A stretch of DNA of 64,000 nucleotides from Bradyrhizobium sp. WSM1417. Lineage in GTDB: Bacteria; Pseudomonadota; Alphaproteobacteria; Rhizobiales; Xanthobacteraceae. A program made the position numbers and the translations under genes. The DNA lies in NCBI RefSeq assembly GCF_000515415.1, contig NZ_KI911783.1, positions 1,850,392 through 1,914,391 of the forward strand, written 5' to 3'. The stretch's first letter is position 1. Every line of letters begins with the position of its first letter. Under the pieces are notes generated by a model. The model was not told where the DNA came from, searched no databases, and saw nothing but the letters and a program-made list of their open reading frames with translations. Positions 1 through 9,099 of this stretch are shown here, piece by piece.

Positions 1-409
1 GAGGTGGAGGACTGCTCCTCCGATCTTACACCTTCGAGCGAACCCGCCGCCGCGAACGACAGTGCCGAAAACACGCACTGGCCCTTCATTCCATTTCCTG
101 ACGGCTGGTACGCGACGTCTTGAAACGATCCAGATCAGAGCCTTGGCCGCGGGTCGCTCCGCAGCAGATCGACCGTTCAGCGGTCCCGTTTTGGCGGCGG
201 TATCGCCGCGGCCCCTTCCGGTTCGCGCCTACCACTCCCGCGGCCTTCGCCCATCCGTGCCGGCTTAGGTGGCGGCGGATCAGGTATTTATGGATTTCAA
301 GCGTCGCCAGAAGAACTGCCAAGGCGCGCCGAAGTTAGGAGCGATCGTGTCCCCTGGCGTGGTGTAGCTGGCGGTGGATCACCGCGTTCGCCGGCAAGGG
401 CCGGGCCGG
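1..409. other. No recognisable gene at left edge
   Basis: Several short overlapping reading frames on both strands, none with a recognisable motif or a clear ribosome binding site. Nothing supportable is seen here. Confidence 0.4.
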
Positions 410-640
410 TCAGTTGGCGATGGCCGGAAGGCTGACGGTTGGATCATCGCTCAATGGGGCGATGGTTTCCAGCGTCATGTAGCGGGCGCGCTGGACGGCC
501 CATTCATCATTTTGTTCGAGCAGGATGGCTCCGATGAGGCGGACGATCGCATCCTCATTGGGGAAGATGCCGACCACCTCGGTCCGCCGCTTGATCTCGC
601 CGTTGAGGCGCTCCATCCATAACGTGTGTCGCGACATTTT
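410..640 (-). pseudogene. IS256-family (mutator) transposase, C-terminal remnant
   Basis: Only the last 70 or so residues of an IS256-type transposase remain, read leftward. The stretch [20 protein letters not shown] followed by [17 protein letters not shown] is the typical C-terminal signature of this family, which moves by a DDE transposase. Upstream of about 640 the frame continues open but no longer resembles the family, so the catalytic DDE part is gone and the element is dead. No terminal inverted repeat was identified. Confidence 0.85.
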
Positions 641-820
641 ATGCGACCAAGGTTCGGGATTTAGCCTCTGATCGCGGGTAGCTCCGCTGCATCGCGTGTC
701 TTTGCAAGAGAAAATGGATATTAGGGACAGTTGTTCGCAAACGACCTTCCCCGCGAAGACGCGCCTGCGCCGAACGAAGAGTTCGAGGCGATGACGGTCA
801 TTCAAATCGGGATCAATCAT

Positions 821-1548
821 AGATGAAGCGGGAGACCGATGCCAAACAGTGACGGACGTTCCCCTTAGGAAGAACGCCTCTCAACAGATCCTAAGCGCAA
901 ATTCCATCTCACCAGTGCCGATGGTGCGTGCGGCCGCTTGAAAGCTCCTCGTCGGCCGTCGACCTGTTAACCGTGTCAACTCAGATCTGGGATCTGCCGC
1001 TGGTGGCATTTCGGGGCGCGTTTGTGCCGCGTGCGCCAAGGATCGTAGCAAGCGGCGAGAAAGAAGATCCGGCGTCCGCCGCGTAGGTTCCACAAGGGGC
1101 ACCGGATCACATGGACAAGGGGCGGACGTGTCAGTTCGAAACCGCCTGCTGCGTGCTAATCGGCAGGAATGCACGAGCGGTCGAAAGAATTCGTCTCGGC
1201 AAAAACCAGCTCGTTGCTGATGATGAAAGAACGACCGGAGCTCCGCAGGATGCGCAGTTGAACTATGTCGGTCCTAAATGTAGCGGTCGCGACTCGCGAG
1301 CGAGGAGCGCGGAACTGCGCTGATCGACATGCATGCCCTCGCGCGGGTCCTCAATGTAGCGCGTTGGCACCACCTTTTGGATTTCTGCCGCGATTCTCAA
1401 ACGGCTGCCTGGAGGTGCTTGAGGGCATGGCCACGCCTGTACGGGTGTCCATCGGGCCGCGCCTTCAACGGCCGAGACGGGCTCCCCACCTTGTGTCCCC
1501 ATTAGTGGTGCAGTAACTCTTGTATTTCAGCTTAAGTCCGCCATATGG
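821..1548. other. Gene-poor stretch upstream of GH88 operon
   Basis: No reading frame with a recognisable family. A minus-strand frame at 1263-1502 and a plus frame at 1265-1516 overlap and neither looks coding. Probably decayed DNA. Confidence 0.4.
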
Positions 1549-1580
1549 ACTATCTCAAATGCCAATTGAACTATCTCAAA
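1549..1580. promoter_or_regulatory. Tandem direct repeat, candidate MocR operator
   Basis: ACTATCTCAAA occurs exactly twice, at 1549-1559 and 1570-1580, start to start 21 bp, i.e. two helical turns. It lies about 75 bp before the GH88 start. Related half-sites in the other orientation, TTGGGATATAG at 6919 and TTGAGCTGTAG at 6940, also 21 bp apart, precede the aldehyde dehydrogenase/CoA-transferase divergent pair. Direct repeats with such spacing are known for MocR-type regulators, one of which (3973-5325) sits between the two sites. That it binds here is inference. Confidence 0.5.
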
Positions 1581-1653
1581 ATTCATGCAAGCTTAGGATT
1601 GCCATGCGCCGCTCCAGTGGGAACAGCGCCAATGCGATCTATGAGGACGAGAA

Positions 1654-2805
1654 ATGCTTAGAAGCTGGGATGAGGCGATCAACCTCATCAAAGAGCGCAT
1701 CGATGGGACGGCCCGACAGGTAGGCGAGGGATTTCCTCATTGGGCCGATCCGAATACCGGCATATGGCGGACGACCGAAAATGGGGATTGGACGGGTGGT
1801 TACTGGCTCGGAATGCTGTGGCTGATTTCCCGAGATGGGTGCGGTGAGCGATATCGTCGCCTGGCCGAGACCGTTTGTGCGCGCCTCGCGCCACGGGTGA
1901 CCGCCGACACGGCCTTCAAAGCCGCTACCTTCTACTATGGCGCCGGACTGGGTTCGCTGCTTGCGGGGAGCGAGTCCGCTCGCGCAATGGGTCTCGCTGC
2001 GGCGAACGACCTCAAGCGACGTTTCGATCCTTCGCTCGGTCTGGTTCCGTTGGGAGCCCAAGCAGAAGAGGGCGCGCATGTCGGCGCGACGGCGAGCAGC
2101 ATCGACAGCCTAGTGGTTTCCCTGTTGCTTTTCTGGGCGGCGCGGGAATCCGGTGACGAGGAGATGAAGGGCATCGCTACGCGTCACACATCCAGGGTGC
2201 TCGCGCTTCATCAACGCGAGGATGGCGCCTTCATCCAATCCTCGAAACTCGACCCGAAGACGGGAGAGCTTCTGGAGCGCTACACCCACAAGGGTTACGG
2301 CGCAAACAGCGTTTGGGCGAGGGCACAGGCATGGGGCGTGTTGGGCGCGACGATCAGTTGCCTTTCGGGCGGCATTGACGAGCGCTTGCTTGCCGCCGCA
2401 ACGAAGGGGGCGGATTGGTGGATAGACCACGTACCCGCCGACGGCGTTTCGTACTGGGATTTCGATGACCCCGCGGCTCCGAACACGGAACGGGACACCG
2501 CTGCTACCGCCTTCATGGCGTCGACCTTATTGAAGTTGAGCTCGATCGCGCCATCCGAGAGCCTGCGTCGGAAATATCGCGACGCCGCGGAGAAGGCCGC
2601 GACTGCGCTAGTGGGAGGCTATCTCACGCCGGTACGGTCCGACGACCGAAGGTCCCTCGGCATGTTGGTCGAGGGGTGCTTCAACAAGAGAGAAGATTCC
2701 CGACCCGAGGATTTCATCAACAACGCCGAATTGATCTTCGGCAGCTACTACCTATTCGAGGCGCTGCACATCCTTAGCGGTCGCCTGCGACCGTCCGACG
2801 TTTAG
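1654..2805 (+). CDS. Glycoside hydrolase family 88 protein (unsaturated uronyl hydrolase)
   Basis: A 383-residue (alpha/alpha)6-barrel type protein. GH88 enzymes remove the delta-4,5-unsaturated uronic acid that polysaccharide lyases leave on oligosaccharides, releasing a sugar that becomes a 2-keto-3-deoxy acid. Family marks seen: GGYWLGMLW near residues 48-56, Asp85 in ADTAFKAATFYYGAG and Asp151 in SSIDSL, spaced like the catalytic pair of Bacillus UGL (88/149), and GYGANSVWARAQAW followed by YWDFDDPAAPNTERD. No signal peptide, so it should act on imported oligosaccharides in the cytoplasm. It is followed after 11 bp by the AraD1-type gene and preceded by a tandem repeat operator candidate. 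The exact substrate cannot be read from sequence. Confidence 0.85.
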   Translation: MLRSWDEAINLIKERIDGTARQVGEGFPHWADPNTGIWRTTENGDWTGGYWLGMLWLISRDGCGERYRRLAETVCARLAPRVTADTAFKAATFYYGAGLGSLLAGSESARAMGLAAANDLKRRFDPSLGLVPLGAQAEEGAHVGATASSIDSLVVSLLLFWAARESGDEEMKGIATRHTSRVLALHQREDGAFIQSSKLDPKTGELLERYTHKGYGANSVWARAQAWGVLGATISCLSGGIDERLLAAATKGADWWIDHVPADGVSYWDFDDPAAPNTERDTAATAFMASTLLKLSSIAPSESLRRKYRDAAEKAATALVGGYLTPVRSDDRRSLGMLVEGCFNKREDSRPEDFINNAELIFGSYYLFEALHILSGRLRPSDV

Positions 2806-2816
2806 GGAGCCCGGTA

Positions 2817-3809
2817 ATGCGATTGCTTCAATTCAATACTGCGGAGGGACGTCGGCAGGTGGGCGCCATCCTAAAGAATGGTGCCGAGCCGATCGTGGTC
2901 AGGAATGCGGCGGGCGTCCGCGACCTCGCACTCGAAGCCGCGCGTAGGGGCGCGTCTCTGGAACAACTTGTTTCGGAACGCGGGTTTGAGGGAGAAGTCG
3001 ACTACGATACACTCATCGCCGAGAAGAGACTGCTCCCGCCGCTTGATCATGTGGAGCCTTCCCGCTGCATCATTTCGGTGACGGGTCTGACCCATCTCGG
3101 AAGCGCCGAGTCGCGCGACGCCATGCATGCGAAGTTGGCCGCTGCCGATCTCTCCGACACGATGCGGATGTTCAAACTCGGCCTCGACGGCGGCAAGCCG
3201 AGCCCTGGCACCATCGGGGCGCAGCCCGAGTGGGCGTACAAGGGAGACGGTTCATGGGCAGTGCCTCCTGAACATGCGTTAGGGCTGCCGTCATGGGCTG
3301 AAGATGGCGGAGACGAAGCGGAGGTCGTGGGCCTCTACGTCATCGGCGATCGCGGAGAAGTGTTGCGCGTGGGCTTTAGTCTTGGCAACGAATATTCCGA
3401 TCACGTGATGGAGCAGCGCAACTACCTTTATCTCGCCCATTCGAAGTTGCGGCAGTGCTCCTACGGCCCAGAGGTCCTTCTCGGTCCACTGCCGAATGAC
3501 GTTAACGGCAGCGTCCGCGTCACGCGGTCGGGCTCGACGGTCTGGTCCGCCAAGTTCATCTCGGGCGAGGACAACATGTCCCACGCGATAGGCAACCTCG
3601 AGCACCATCATTTCAAGTATCGTCATTTTCGTCGGCCCGGCGATGTGCACGTGCACTTCTTCGGTGCGAGCGTCTTGAGCTTCGCTTCAGGAGTGATGCC
3701 GCAGAGCGGCGACGTCTTCGAGGTGGAAGCCGAGGCCTTCGGTCGGCCGCTGCGTAATCCGATGATCGCCGACGAAAAGACGGAGCTTATTTCTGTTAAG
3801 GTCTTGTAG
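2817..3809 (+). CDS. AraD1/GguC family protein, probable 2-keto-3-deoxy sugar acid dehydratase
   Basis: 330 residues of the fumarylacetoacetate-hydrolase superfamily, closest in appearance to AraD1 (GguC) proteins: the conserved blocks ISVTGLTHLGSAESR, GNEYSDHVMEQRNYLYLAHS, and GNLEHHHFKYRHFRRPGDVHVHFFG are present. AraD1 enzymes dehydrate L-2-keto-3-deoxyarabonate to alpha-ketoglutaric semialdehyde in non-phosphorylative pentose or uronate degradation. It starts 11 bp after the GH88 stop, so the two are almost certainly one operon, and a strong hairpin follows 23 bp after its stop. The semialdehyde dehydrogenase that would complete the route to 2-oxoglutarate lies at 5384-6843. Confidence 0.8.
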   Translation: MRLLQFNTAEGRRQVGAILKNGAEPIVVRNAAGVRDLALEAARRGASLEQLVSERGFEGEVDYDTLIAEKRLLPPLDHVEPSRCIISVTGLTHLGSAESRDAMHAKLAAADLSDTMRMFKLGLDGGKPSPGTIGAQPEWAYKGDGSWAVPPEHALGLPSWAEDGGDEAEVVGLYVIGDRGEVLRVGFSLGNEYSDHVMEQRNYLYLAHSKLRQCSYGPEVLLGPLPNDVNGSVRVTRSGSTVWSAKFISGEDNMSHAIGNLEHHHFKYRHFRRPGDVHVHFFGASVLSFASGVMPQSGDVFEVEAEAFGRPLRNPMIADEKTELISVKVL

Positions 3810-3831
3810 CGGGGTACGTGGGGCGTTCGCG

Positions 3832-3878
3832 AAGCCGGCCGGCCACTTCACTTCGGGAATGGCCAGGCCGGCCGGCTT
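3832..3878 (+). terminator. Hairpin terminator after GH88-AraD1 operon
   Basis: Perfect 13-bp arms, AAGCCGGCCGGCC at 3832-3844 and its complement at 3866-3878, with a 21-nt loop, 22 bp past the AraD1-type stop. The T-run after it is short (CTTTCTC). Confidence 0.65.
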
Positions 3879-3972
3879 TCTCAAATCTGTTGAAAATCAG
3901 CAACTTCTCGCCCAAATTCGCGATCGCGAGCTGGGCTTCGGAAGTGGAGGTCCTGTAAGATAAGCGACTACA

Positions 3973-5325
3973 ATGCAAAAATGGTACCCCGAAATACAAC
4001 CCGGCAACGCCCCGGCCTTTCTCCGTTTGCTTGAGGCGATCGAGAAGGACATTTCGTCAGGGACGCTTGCGAGCGGGACGAAGCTTCCGACGCAACGCCA
4101 CTTGGCCGAGCGTGTTGGTCTCAGCGTGGGTACCGTGATCAAGGCCTACGCGGAGGGGCAGCGCAGGAGCTTGCTCGTCGGTCACGTGGGCCGAGGGACT
4201 TTCGTCGCAGAACAACGACAGAACTCTCAGGCGCGCGGGCGGGTCGTCGACCTCAGCCTGAACATACCGGGTCCTTCCATCTTGCCGAAGGTCCTTGCCG
4301 AGAGCACCTGGACCTTTCCCAGCGACATCTCAAATTACGTCGGCTACCTTTCGCAATCGGGCGTACTCGACCACCGCAATCAATTTGCCAGGTTGTTGCG
4401 CGAGACGGGCTTCGACACATCACCCGACAATCTTGTCATCACCAATGGCGCGCTGCACGGTATCTCTCAGACTCTGAGCGCGATTTGCCAGCCCGGAGAC
4501 AAGGTATTCGTCGAGGCGACCACCTATCACGGCATGAAATCCTACGCTCATTTCGCCAAGCTCGATTTGGTCGGGCTTGCTATGGACGAGGAAGGCCTCG
4601 TTCCGGACGCGTTCGAGAAGGCGGCGGCGTCCGGCGTCGCGCGCGTGCTGTTCACGATGCCGACCGTGCAGAGTTCGACCGCCGCGATCATGGGTGCGGC
4701 GCGTCGGCAGGAAATCGTTCGGATCGCGCGCAAGCACGATATCCTGATCATCGAAGACGATGCCTATGGCTTTCTTGACGAGGCCAGCGTTCCGTTGGCA
4801 TCCTTGGCGCCGGAGCGGACGTTCTACGTCAACACCCTCTCCAAATGCCTGGCGCCCGGCCTCAGGCTGGGCATGCTGGTGGTGCCGGAGCAATACATTC
4901 CCCGCATTCATCAGGCCATGCGGGCAACTTGTTGGATGGCTTCCCCGATCTCATCCATGATCGCTTCCGAGTGGATCGAAAACGGCACGGCTGCGAGGGT
5001 TCGCCAGTCTCTGATCCAAGAAGCGAAAAATCGGGTTCAGCTCGCTTCGCAGATTCTGCGTCCGTACGTCCGGGCAGGTCATCCGACAAGCTTTCATGTC
5101 TGGCTCGATCTTCCGAGCCAATCCGTCGAACAGGTTGCCGCACGCGCGCTGCAGCGTGGCGTGATCACCACGCCCACGTCCGCTCTCCTTGTTGATCCGA
5201 CGCTGATCTCCGGCTTGCGGATCTCGATCGGCGTTCCCGAGCGGCTCGAAGACCTCGAATGGGCCTTGCGGCAGTTGGCCAGTGCGCTTGAGATCGGCCA
5301 CGCAGCGGATATGTCCATCATCTGA
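3973..5325 (+). CDS. MocR-type (GntR winged helix + PLP aminotransferase fold) regulator
   Basis: 450 residues. Residues about 12-85 form a GntR winged helix (LEAIEKDISSGTLASGTKLP, QRHLAERVGLSVGTVIKAY, GRGTFV); residues about 110-440 are a fold-type I aminotransferase domain with the PLP lysine at Lys291 in NTLSKCLAPGLRLGML and the pocket motif EDDAYGF. MocR proteins are transcription factors that sense PLP or an amino compound and usually bind tandem direct repeats. Its position between the GH88-AraD1 operon and the aldehyde dehydrogenase, both with 21-bp-spaced repeats upstream, suggests it controls this catabolic block. The gene looks intact and faces the dehydrogenase. Confidence 0.88.
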   Translation: MQKWYPEIQPGNAPAFLRLLEAIEKDISSGTLASGTKLPTQRHLAERVGLSVGTVIKAYAEGQRRSLLVGHVGRGTFVAEQRQNSQARGRVVDLSLNIPGPSILPKVLAESTWTFPSDISNYVGYLSQSGVLDHRNQFARLLRETGFDTSPDNLVITNGALHGISQTLSAICQPGDKVFVEATTYHGMKSYAHFAKLDLVGLAMDEEGLVPDAFEKAAASGVARVLFTMPTVQSSTAAIMGAARRQEIVRIARKHDILIIEDDAYGFLDEASVPLASLAPERTFYVNTLSKCLAPGLRLGMLVVPEQYIPRIHQAMRATCWMASPISSMIASEWIENGTAARVRQSLIQEAKNRVQLASQILRPYVRAGHPTSFHVWLDLPSQSVEQVAARALQRGVITTPTSALLVDPTLISGLRISIGVPERLEDLEWALRQLASALEIGHAADMSII

Positions 5326-5354
5326 GACCGGAATGCGGCGGGCGCACTCCGGTC
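5326..5354. terminator. Bidirectional terminator hairpin between convergent genes
   Basis: GACCGGAATGCG at 5326-5337 pairs with CGCACTCCGGTC at 5343-5354 with one mismatch and a 5-nt loop, exactly in the gap between the convergent MocR and aldehyde dehydrogenase genes. Confidence 0.6.
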
Positions 5355-5383
5355 CGATTGCCGATGTCGGCGATCGCTATGCT

Positions 5384-6843
5384 TCAGACGGTCCCGTCGA
5401 AGGAATAGGACGTCTTCACCGTCGTGTAGAACTCGGCGGCGTAGCGGCCCTGCTCGCGCGGTCCATAGGACGAGCCCTTTCTACCGCCGAACGGTACGTG
5501 ATAGTCAACGCCCGCCGTCGGCAGGTTCACCATGATCATCCCGGCCTCAGCGTTGCGCTTGAAGTGGCCCGCGTATTTCAAGCTCGTCGTACAGATGCCG
5601 GAAGACAGCCCGAACGGTGTATCGTTCGCAATTTCGAGAGCTTCTTCGTAGCTTCTAGCGCGGATCACCGTCGCCACCGGCCCGAAGATCTCCTCGCGAG
5701 CGACGCGCATTCCGTTGTCAACGTCCGTGAAGAGCGCGGGAGACAAGTAGAAGCCGGGCGCATCTCGTTTCAACAGATCGCCTCCGGTGACGAGCCTCGC
5801 TCCTTCATCCTGGCCGAGGCGGATGTAGCGTAGATCCTGGTCGAGCTGGCGTTGATCGACGACCGGACCGATATGCGTCCCGGTCTTACATGCGTCGTCC
5901 ACGACGAGGGATATCATGCGTTTCGTCATCGCAGCAACAAAAGCGTCGTGGATGCCATCCGTTACGATCAGGCGAGACGAGGCGGTGCAACGCTGACCGG
6001 TCGAGAAAAAGGAGCTGTTCACCGCGCATTCGACGGCAACGTCGATATCAGCGTCGTTCAGCACGACCATGGGATTCTTACCGCCCATCTCGAGTTGAAC
6101 TTTCTTCATTGGATCGGAGGCCATGCATGCTCGGGCGACGTGTTTTCCCGTCGAGACCGAACCCGTAAACGAGATGGCCGCGATCTTGAAACTCTTCAGC
6201 ATGGCTTCGCCTATGATCGAGCCGTGCCCCATCACGAGGTTGAACACTCCCGACGGGATCCCCGAGCGGGCGATGATCTCGGCTAATTTGTGTGCCGATC
6301 CCGGCACCAATTCCGCCGGTTTTAATACGATCGTGTTTCCGTAGCCAGTGCAGGAGCGATCTTCCAGGCGGGGATTGCGATCGGGAAATTCCAGGGCGTG
6401 ATAAGCCCGATGACACCCAACGGCTCTCGCGTGATTTCGACGCCCACGCCCGCACGAACCGACGGCGCGTTCTCACCTGCGAGGCGCAGACATTCACCGG
6501 CGAAGAACTGGAATATCTGTCCGGCGCGCGTGACCTCACTTATCCCTTCCGGGAGTGTCTTGCCTTCCTCACGGGAGAGCAGACGCCCGAGTTCCTCCTT
6601 GCGACAGAGGATCTCGGTCGCGATCGCATTCAGGCAGTCGTGCCTGGTCTGGATGGTCGATCGTGACCAATTCCGGAACGCTTCGGATGCTGCGTTGATC
6701 GCTCGCTCGACGTCGATGGGTGACGCAAGCGCATAGTCCCCGAGAATGTCGTTCGTGTTCGAAGGGTTCACGTTGGCAGCAGCATCCGCTGCGGCGGTCC
6801 ATTCTCCGGCGATGTAATTCAATGTCATCTCGTGTCCATCCAT
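5384..6843 (-). pseudogene. Aldehyde dehydrogenase (probable alpha-ketoglutaric semialdehyde dehydrogenase) with one frameshift
   Basis: Two adjacent frames together make a full NAD(P)-aldehyde dehydrogenase of about 485 residues: the first has PWNFPIAIPAWKIAPALA, the second has ELVPGSAHKLAEI, SFTGSVSTGK, the general-base LEMGGKNPMVVL and the catalytic Cys in FFSTGQRCTASSRL. They join around 6335, where losing one base changes ALAYGNTIVLKPAE into ALATETRSY and a stop; restoring one base gives a continuous protein. The similarity to KGSADH enzymes plus the AraD1-type gene nearby suggests it oxidises alpha-ketoglutaric semialdehyde to 2-oxoglutarate. Either a recent pseudogene or a sequencing error. 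The start is taken at 6843; 6828 is an alternative. Confidence 0.75.
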
Positions 6844-6918
6844 GTGGGAGGGGGCGCCCTGCGGGGACGAGCAACTGGGCAAAAACCAAATTCCGGTGTA
6901 ATTCTGTTTTCACACATA

Positions 6919-6950
6919 TTGGGATATAGCAATGTATAATTGAGCTGTAG
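6919..6950. promoter_or_regulatory. Imperfect direct repeat, candidate MocR operator 2
   Basis: TTGGGATATAG (6919-6929) and TTGAGCTGTAG (6940-6950) start 21 bp apart in the gap between the leftward aldehyde dehydrogenase and the rightward CoA-transferase. They resemble the inverted copy (TTTGAGATAGT) of the repeats at 1549-1580. Just after, TAATTGA...ATTGACCGC (6937-6963) is matched in the opposite orientation near 9717-9746, before the MaoC relic. Confidence 0.4.
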
Positions 6951-7034
6951 TAATAATTGACCGCCCGGAAGATGTGCAGTAGCGTTCGGATGTCGCTCGG
7001 TCGGCCAAGAACCCGTTTTAGGAGAGGATGCCCA

Positions 7035-8246
7035 ATGAACGCTCAACCCAACGGCAAATCGCTCACCGCCAAGGCTGGTGCCCTGAATGGCATCGTCGTG
7101 CTGGAAGTGGGGATGGTGATGCAGGTTCCGCTGGCCTGCCAAGTTCTGGGCGACCTCGGGGCGGACGTCATCAAGGTGGAGCGGCCGCAAGGCGACATCA
7201 CGCGCGGTCTCGACTTCGAAGCCACGCGCCTGGGCGGTATGAGTTCTTACTACGCGGCAATGGGGCGCAACAAGCGGTTGCTGTCGCTGGATCTCAAAAA
7301 TCCGGCGGCGAAGGAGATCCTGCTTCAGTTGGTCGACAAGGCCGATGTCCTCATGCACAACTTCCGGCCGGGCGTCATGGAACGCCTAGGCCTCGGCTAC
7401 GCCGAACTGAGCGCCCGCAATCCGCGACTGGTCTACGCCGCGGGCTTCGGCTTCGGCGAGAGCGGGCCTCTTGCTGATAGACCAGGCCAGGATATGTTGG
7501 CTCAGGCGTTCAGCGGAATGGCCCGCGGTGGGCTGCAAGACAACGAGCCGCCTCACCTGACCAATTCGCCCATCGTCGATTACGGCGCGGCCATGTCTCT
7601 TGTACAAGGGGTTCTCGCCGCTCTCATCGAGCGGCAGACTTCGGGCCACGGCCAGATCGTCTCGACGTGCCTGTACGACGTAGCGCTCGCGATGCAGCTT
7701 TGCGAGGTCGCGAGTGAAAGCATCTACGGCACGAAGACCAATTGGATCAAGCAATCGATCTTCTTCAAGACGTCGGACAGTTGGGTGTCCGTGGTCATGT
7801 TGTTTCGGGACAACCCGCTGGGCCTCATGTGCAAGGCGCTGGAACTGCCGGACATCAGCACGCGACCGGAGCTTTCGTCTCTGAGCGGGCAGGTTGAGCA
7901 CCTTTCTGTCGTCAAGGCACACTGTGAAAAGACGATTGCGGCGCTCACGACGGAAAAAGTGGTGCGAAAGCTGTCCGAGGTCGATCTGCTCTGCATGCCG
8001 GTCAATGAAATTGCCGACGCCGTCGCTCAGGAGCAGACTGCACACAACGGCATCATGTGGGACGTGGAAGTGCCGGGCCGCGGGACCGTGCCTCTCGTCG
8101 GCCTTCCAGTGCGTCTGTCGCGAACTCCGCCCGGGGTGCGCATTCATCCGGCGCCAATCGGCGCGGCCACCGACGAAGTTCTGTGCTCGTTCGGATTCAG
8201 TGTCGAGGCCATCGCCGAGGCGCGCGGCAAGAAAGCTTTCGGTTGA
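7035..8246 (+). CDS. Class III (CaiB/BaiF) CoA-transferase
   Basis: 403 residues from the ATG at 7035, which has GGAGAGGA eight bases upstream; the open frame runs back to 6957 but that part is not family-like. Family III CoA-transferases move CoA from acyl-CoA to a carboxylic acid. Typical blocks: LGDLGADVIKVERPQGD, RNKRLLSLDLKNP, VDKADVLMHNFRPGVMERLG and the catalytic Asp153 in RPGQDMLAQAFSG. With the enoyl-CoA hydratase downstream and the MaoC relic beyond, it likely activated a carboxylate for beta-oxidation-like breakdown. The substrate is not readable. Looks intact. Confidence 0.87.
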   Translation: MNAQPNGKSLTAKAGALNGIVVLEVGMVMQVPLACQVLGDLGADVIKVERPQGDITRGLDFEATRLGGMSSYYAAMGRNKRLLSLDLKNPAAKEILLQLVDKADVLMHNFRPGVMERLGLGYAELSARNPRLVYAAGFGFGESGPLADRPGQDMLAQAFSGMARGGLQDNEPPHLTNSPIVDYGAAMSLVQGVLAALIERQTSGHGQIVSTCLYDVALAMQLCEVASESIYGTKTNWIKQSIFFKTSDSWVSVVMLFRDNPLGLMCKALELPDISTRPELSSLSGQVEHLSVVKAHCEKTIAALTTEKVVRKLSEVDLLCMPVNEIADAVAQEQTAHNGIMWDVEVPGRGTVPLVGLPVRLSRTPPGVRIHPAPIGAATDEVLCSFGFSVEAIAEARGKKAFG

Positions 8247-8310
8247 TCTGGCACGGTCCTTTCACACGATCGGACTCAATGAAAATCCAATTGGAACCCG
8301 AGTACGCCCA

Positions 8311-9090
8311 ATGACCACGTCGGACCTCGTCATCGCGACAACGCCGTCTCCGCATGTTCGACTGTTGAATATGAACCGACACGCGAAGCGCAACGCGCTG
8401 AGCAACGAGCTCATCGCGGCGATCGCTGGCGCTTCCCGAGCCGCCGTCGCCGACAAGGATATCCGTTGCATCGTTCTTACGGGCGGCGACGCGTTCTTCT
8501 GCGCCGGCGCAGACATCAAGGAGATGCAGCAGCGTGGATTCGAAGCCATCAACAATCCGGACAGGCGGAACGATTGGCGGGACATCACGAACTGCGTGAA
8601 GCCGATGGTCGCGGCGGTCGAAGGCATCTGTTTCGGTGGTGGGAACGAACTCGCCATGCTCGCTGACGTCGTCGTGGCGGGCGAGAGCGCTCAGTTCGGG
8701 CAACCGGAGATCAACATCGGTGTCATTCCCGGGGATGGGGGTACGCAGCGCCTGACGCGTGTGGCGGGAAAATCTTTGGCGATGTTGATGGTCCTCAGCG
8801 GCCAGCCTATCTCCGCCCGGACCGCGCTGCAGGCCGGACTCGTTGCGGACATTGTCCCGACCGGGACGGCGACGGCGAGCGCCCTCGAGATCGCCAGCAT
8901 CATCGCGCAGAAGCCGCCACGTTCGGTCGAGCTCGCGAAATCGGCGGTGCTCGCTGCCTACCAGACGCCTCTTGACGCCGGCGTTGAGTTCGAGCGCCAA
9001 GCCATCCGGGTCGCCTTCACGACCGCGGACCAGCAGGAAGGGATGGATGCGTTCTTCGAGAAGCGGTCCCCGGACTATCGGGGACGCTGA
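8311..9090 (+). CDS. Enoyl-CoA hydratase/isomerase family protein
   Basis: 259 residues from the ATG at 8311; an open frame continues upstream into the CoA-transferase gene but is a shadow. Crotonase fold with the oxyanion-hole segments FFCAGADIKEM and GICFGGGNELAML, and the two acid residues Glu113 (GGGNE) and Glu133 (QPEI), spaced 20 apart as in the classical hydratase (144/164), so hydration of a 2-enoyl-CoA is plausible. GVIPGDGGTQRLTR follows. It begins 64 bp after the CoA-transferase stop and is probably cotranscribed with it. Confidence 0.87.
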   Translation: MTTSDLVIATTPSPHVRLLNMNRHAKRNALSNELIAAIAGASRAAVADKDIRCIVLTGGDAFFCAGADIKEMQQRGFEAINNPDRRNDWRDITNCVKPMVAAVEGICFGGGNELAMLADVVVAGESAQFGQPEINIGVIPGDGGTQRLTRVAGKSLAMLMVLSGQPISARTALQAGLVADIVPTGTATASALEIASIIAQKPPRSVELAKSAVLAAYQTPLDAGVEFERQAIRVAFTTADQQEGMDAFFEKRSPDYRGR

Positions 9091-9099
9091 GCGCTTCAA

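Noticed and set aside
7386..9099. Two long minus-strand frames (253 and 300 residues)
   Set aside because: Antisense of the CoA-transferase and enoyl-CoA hydratase genes, which have clear family motifs.
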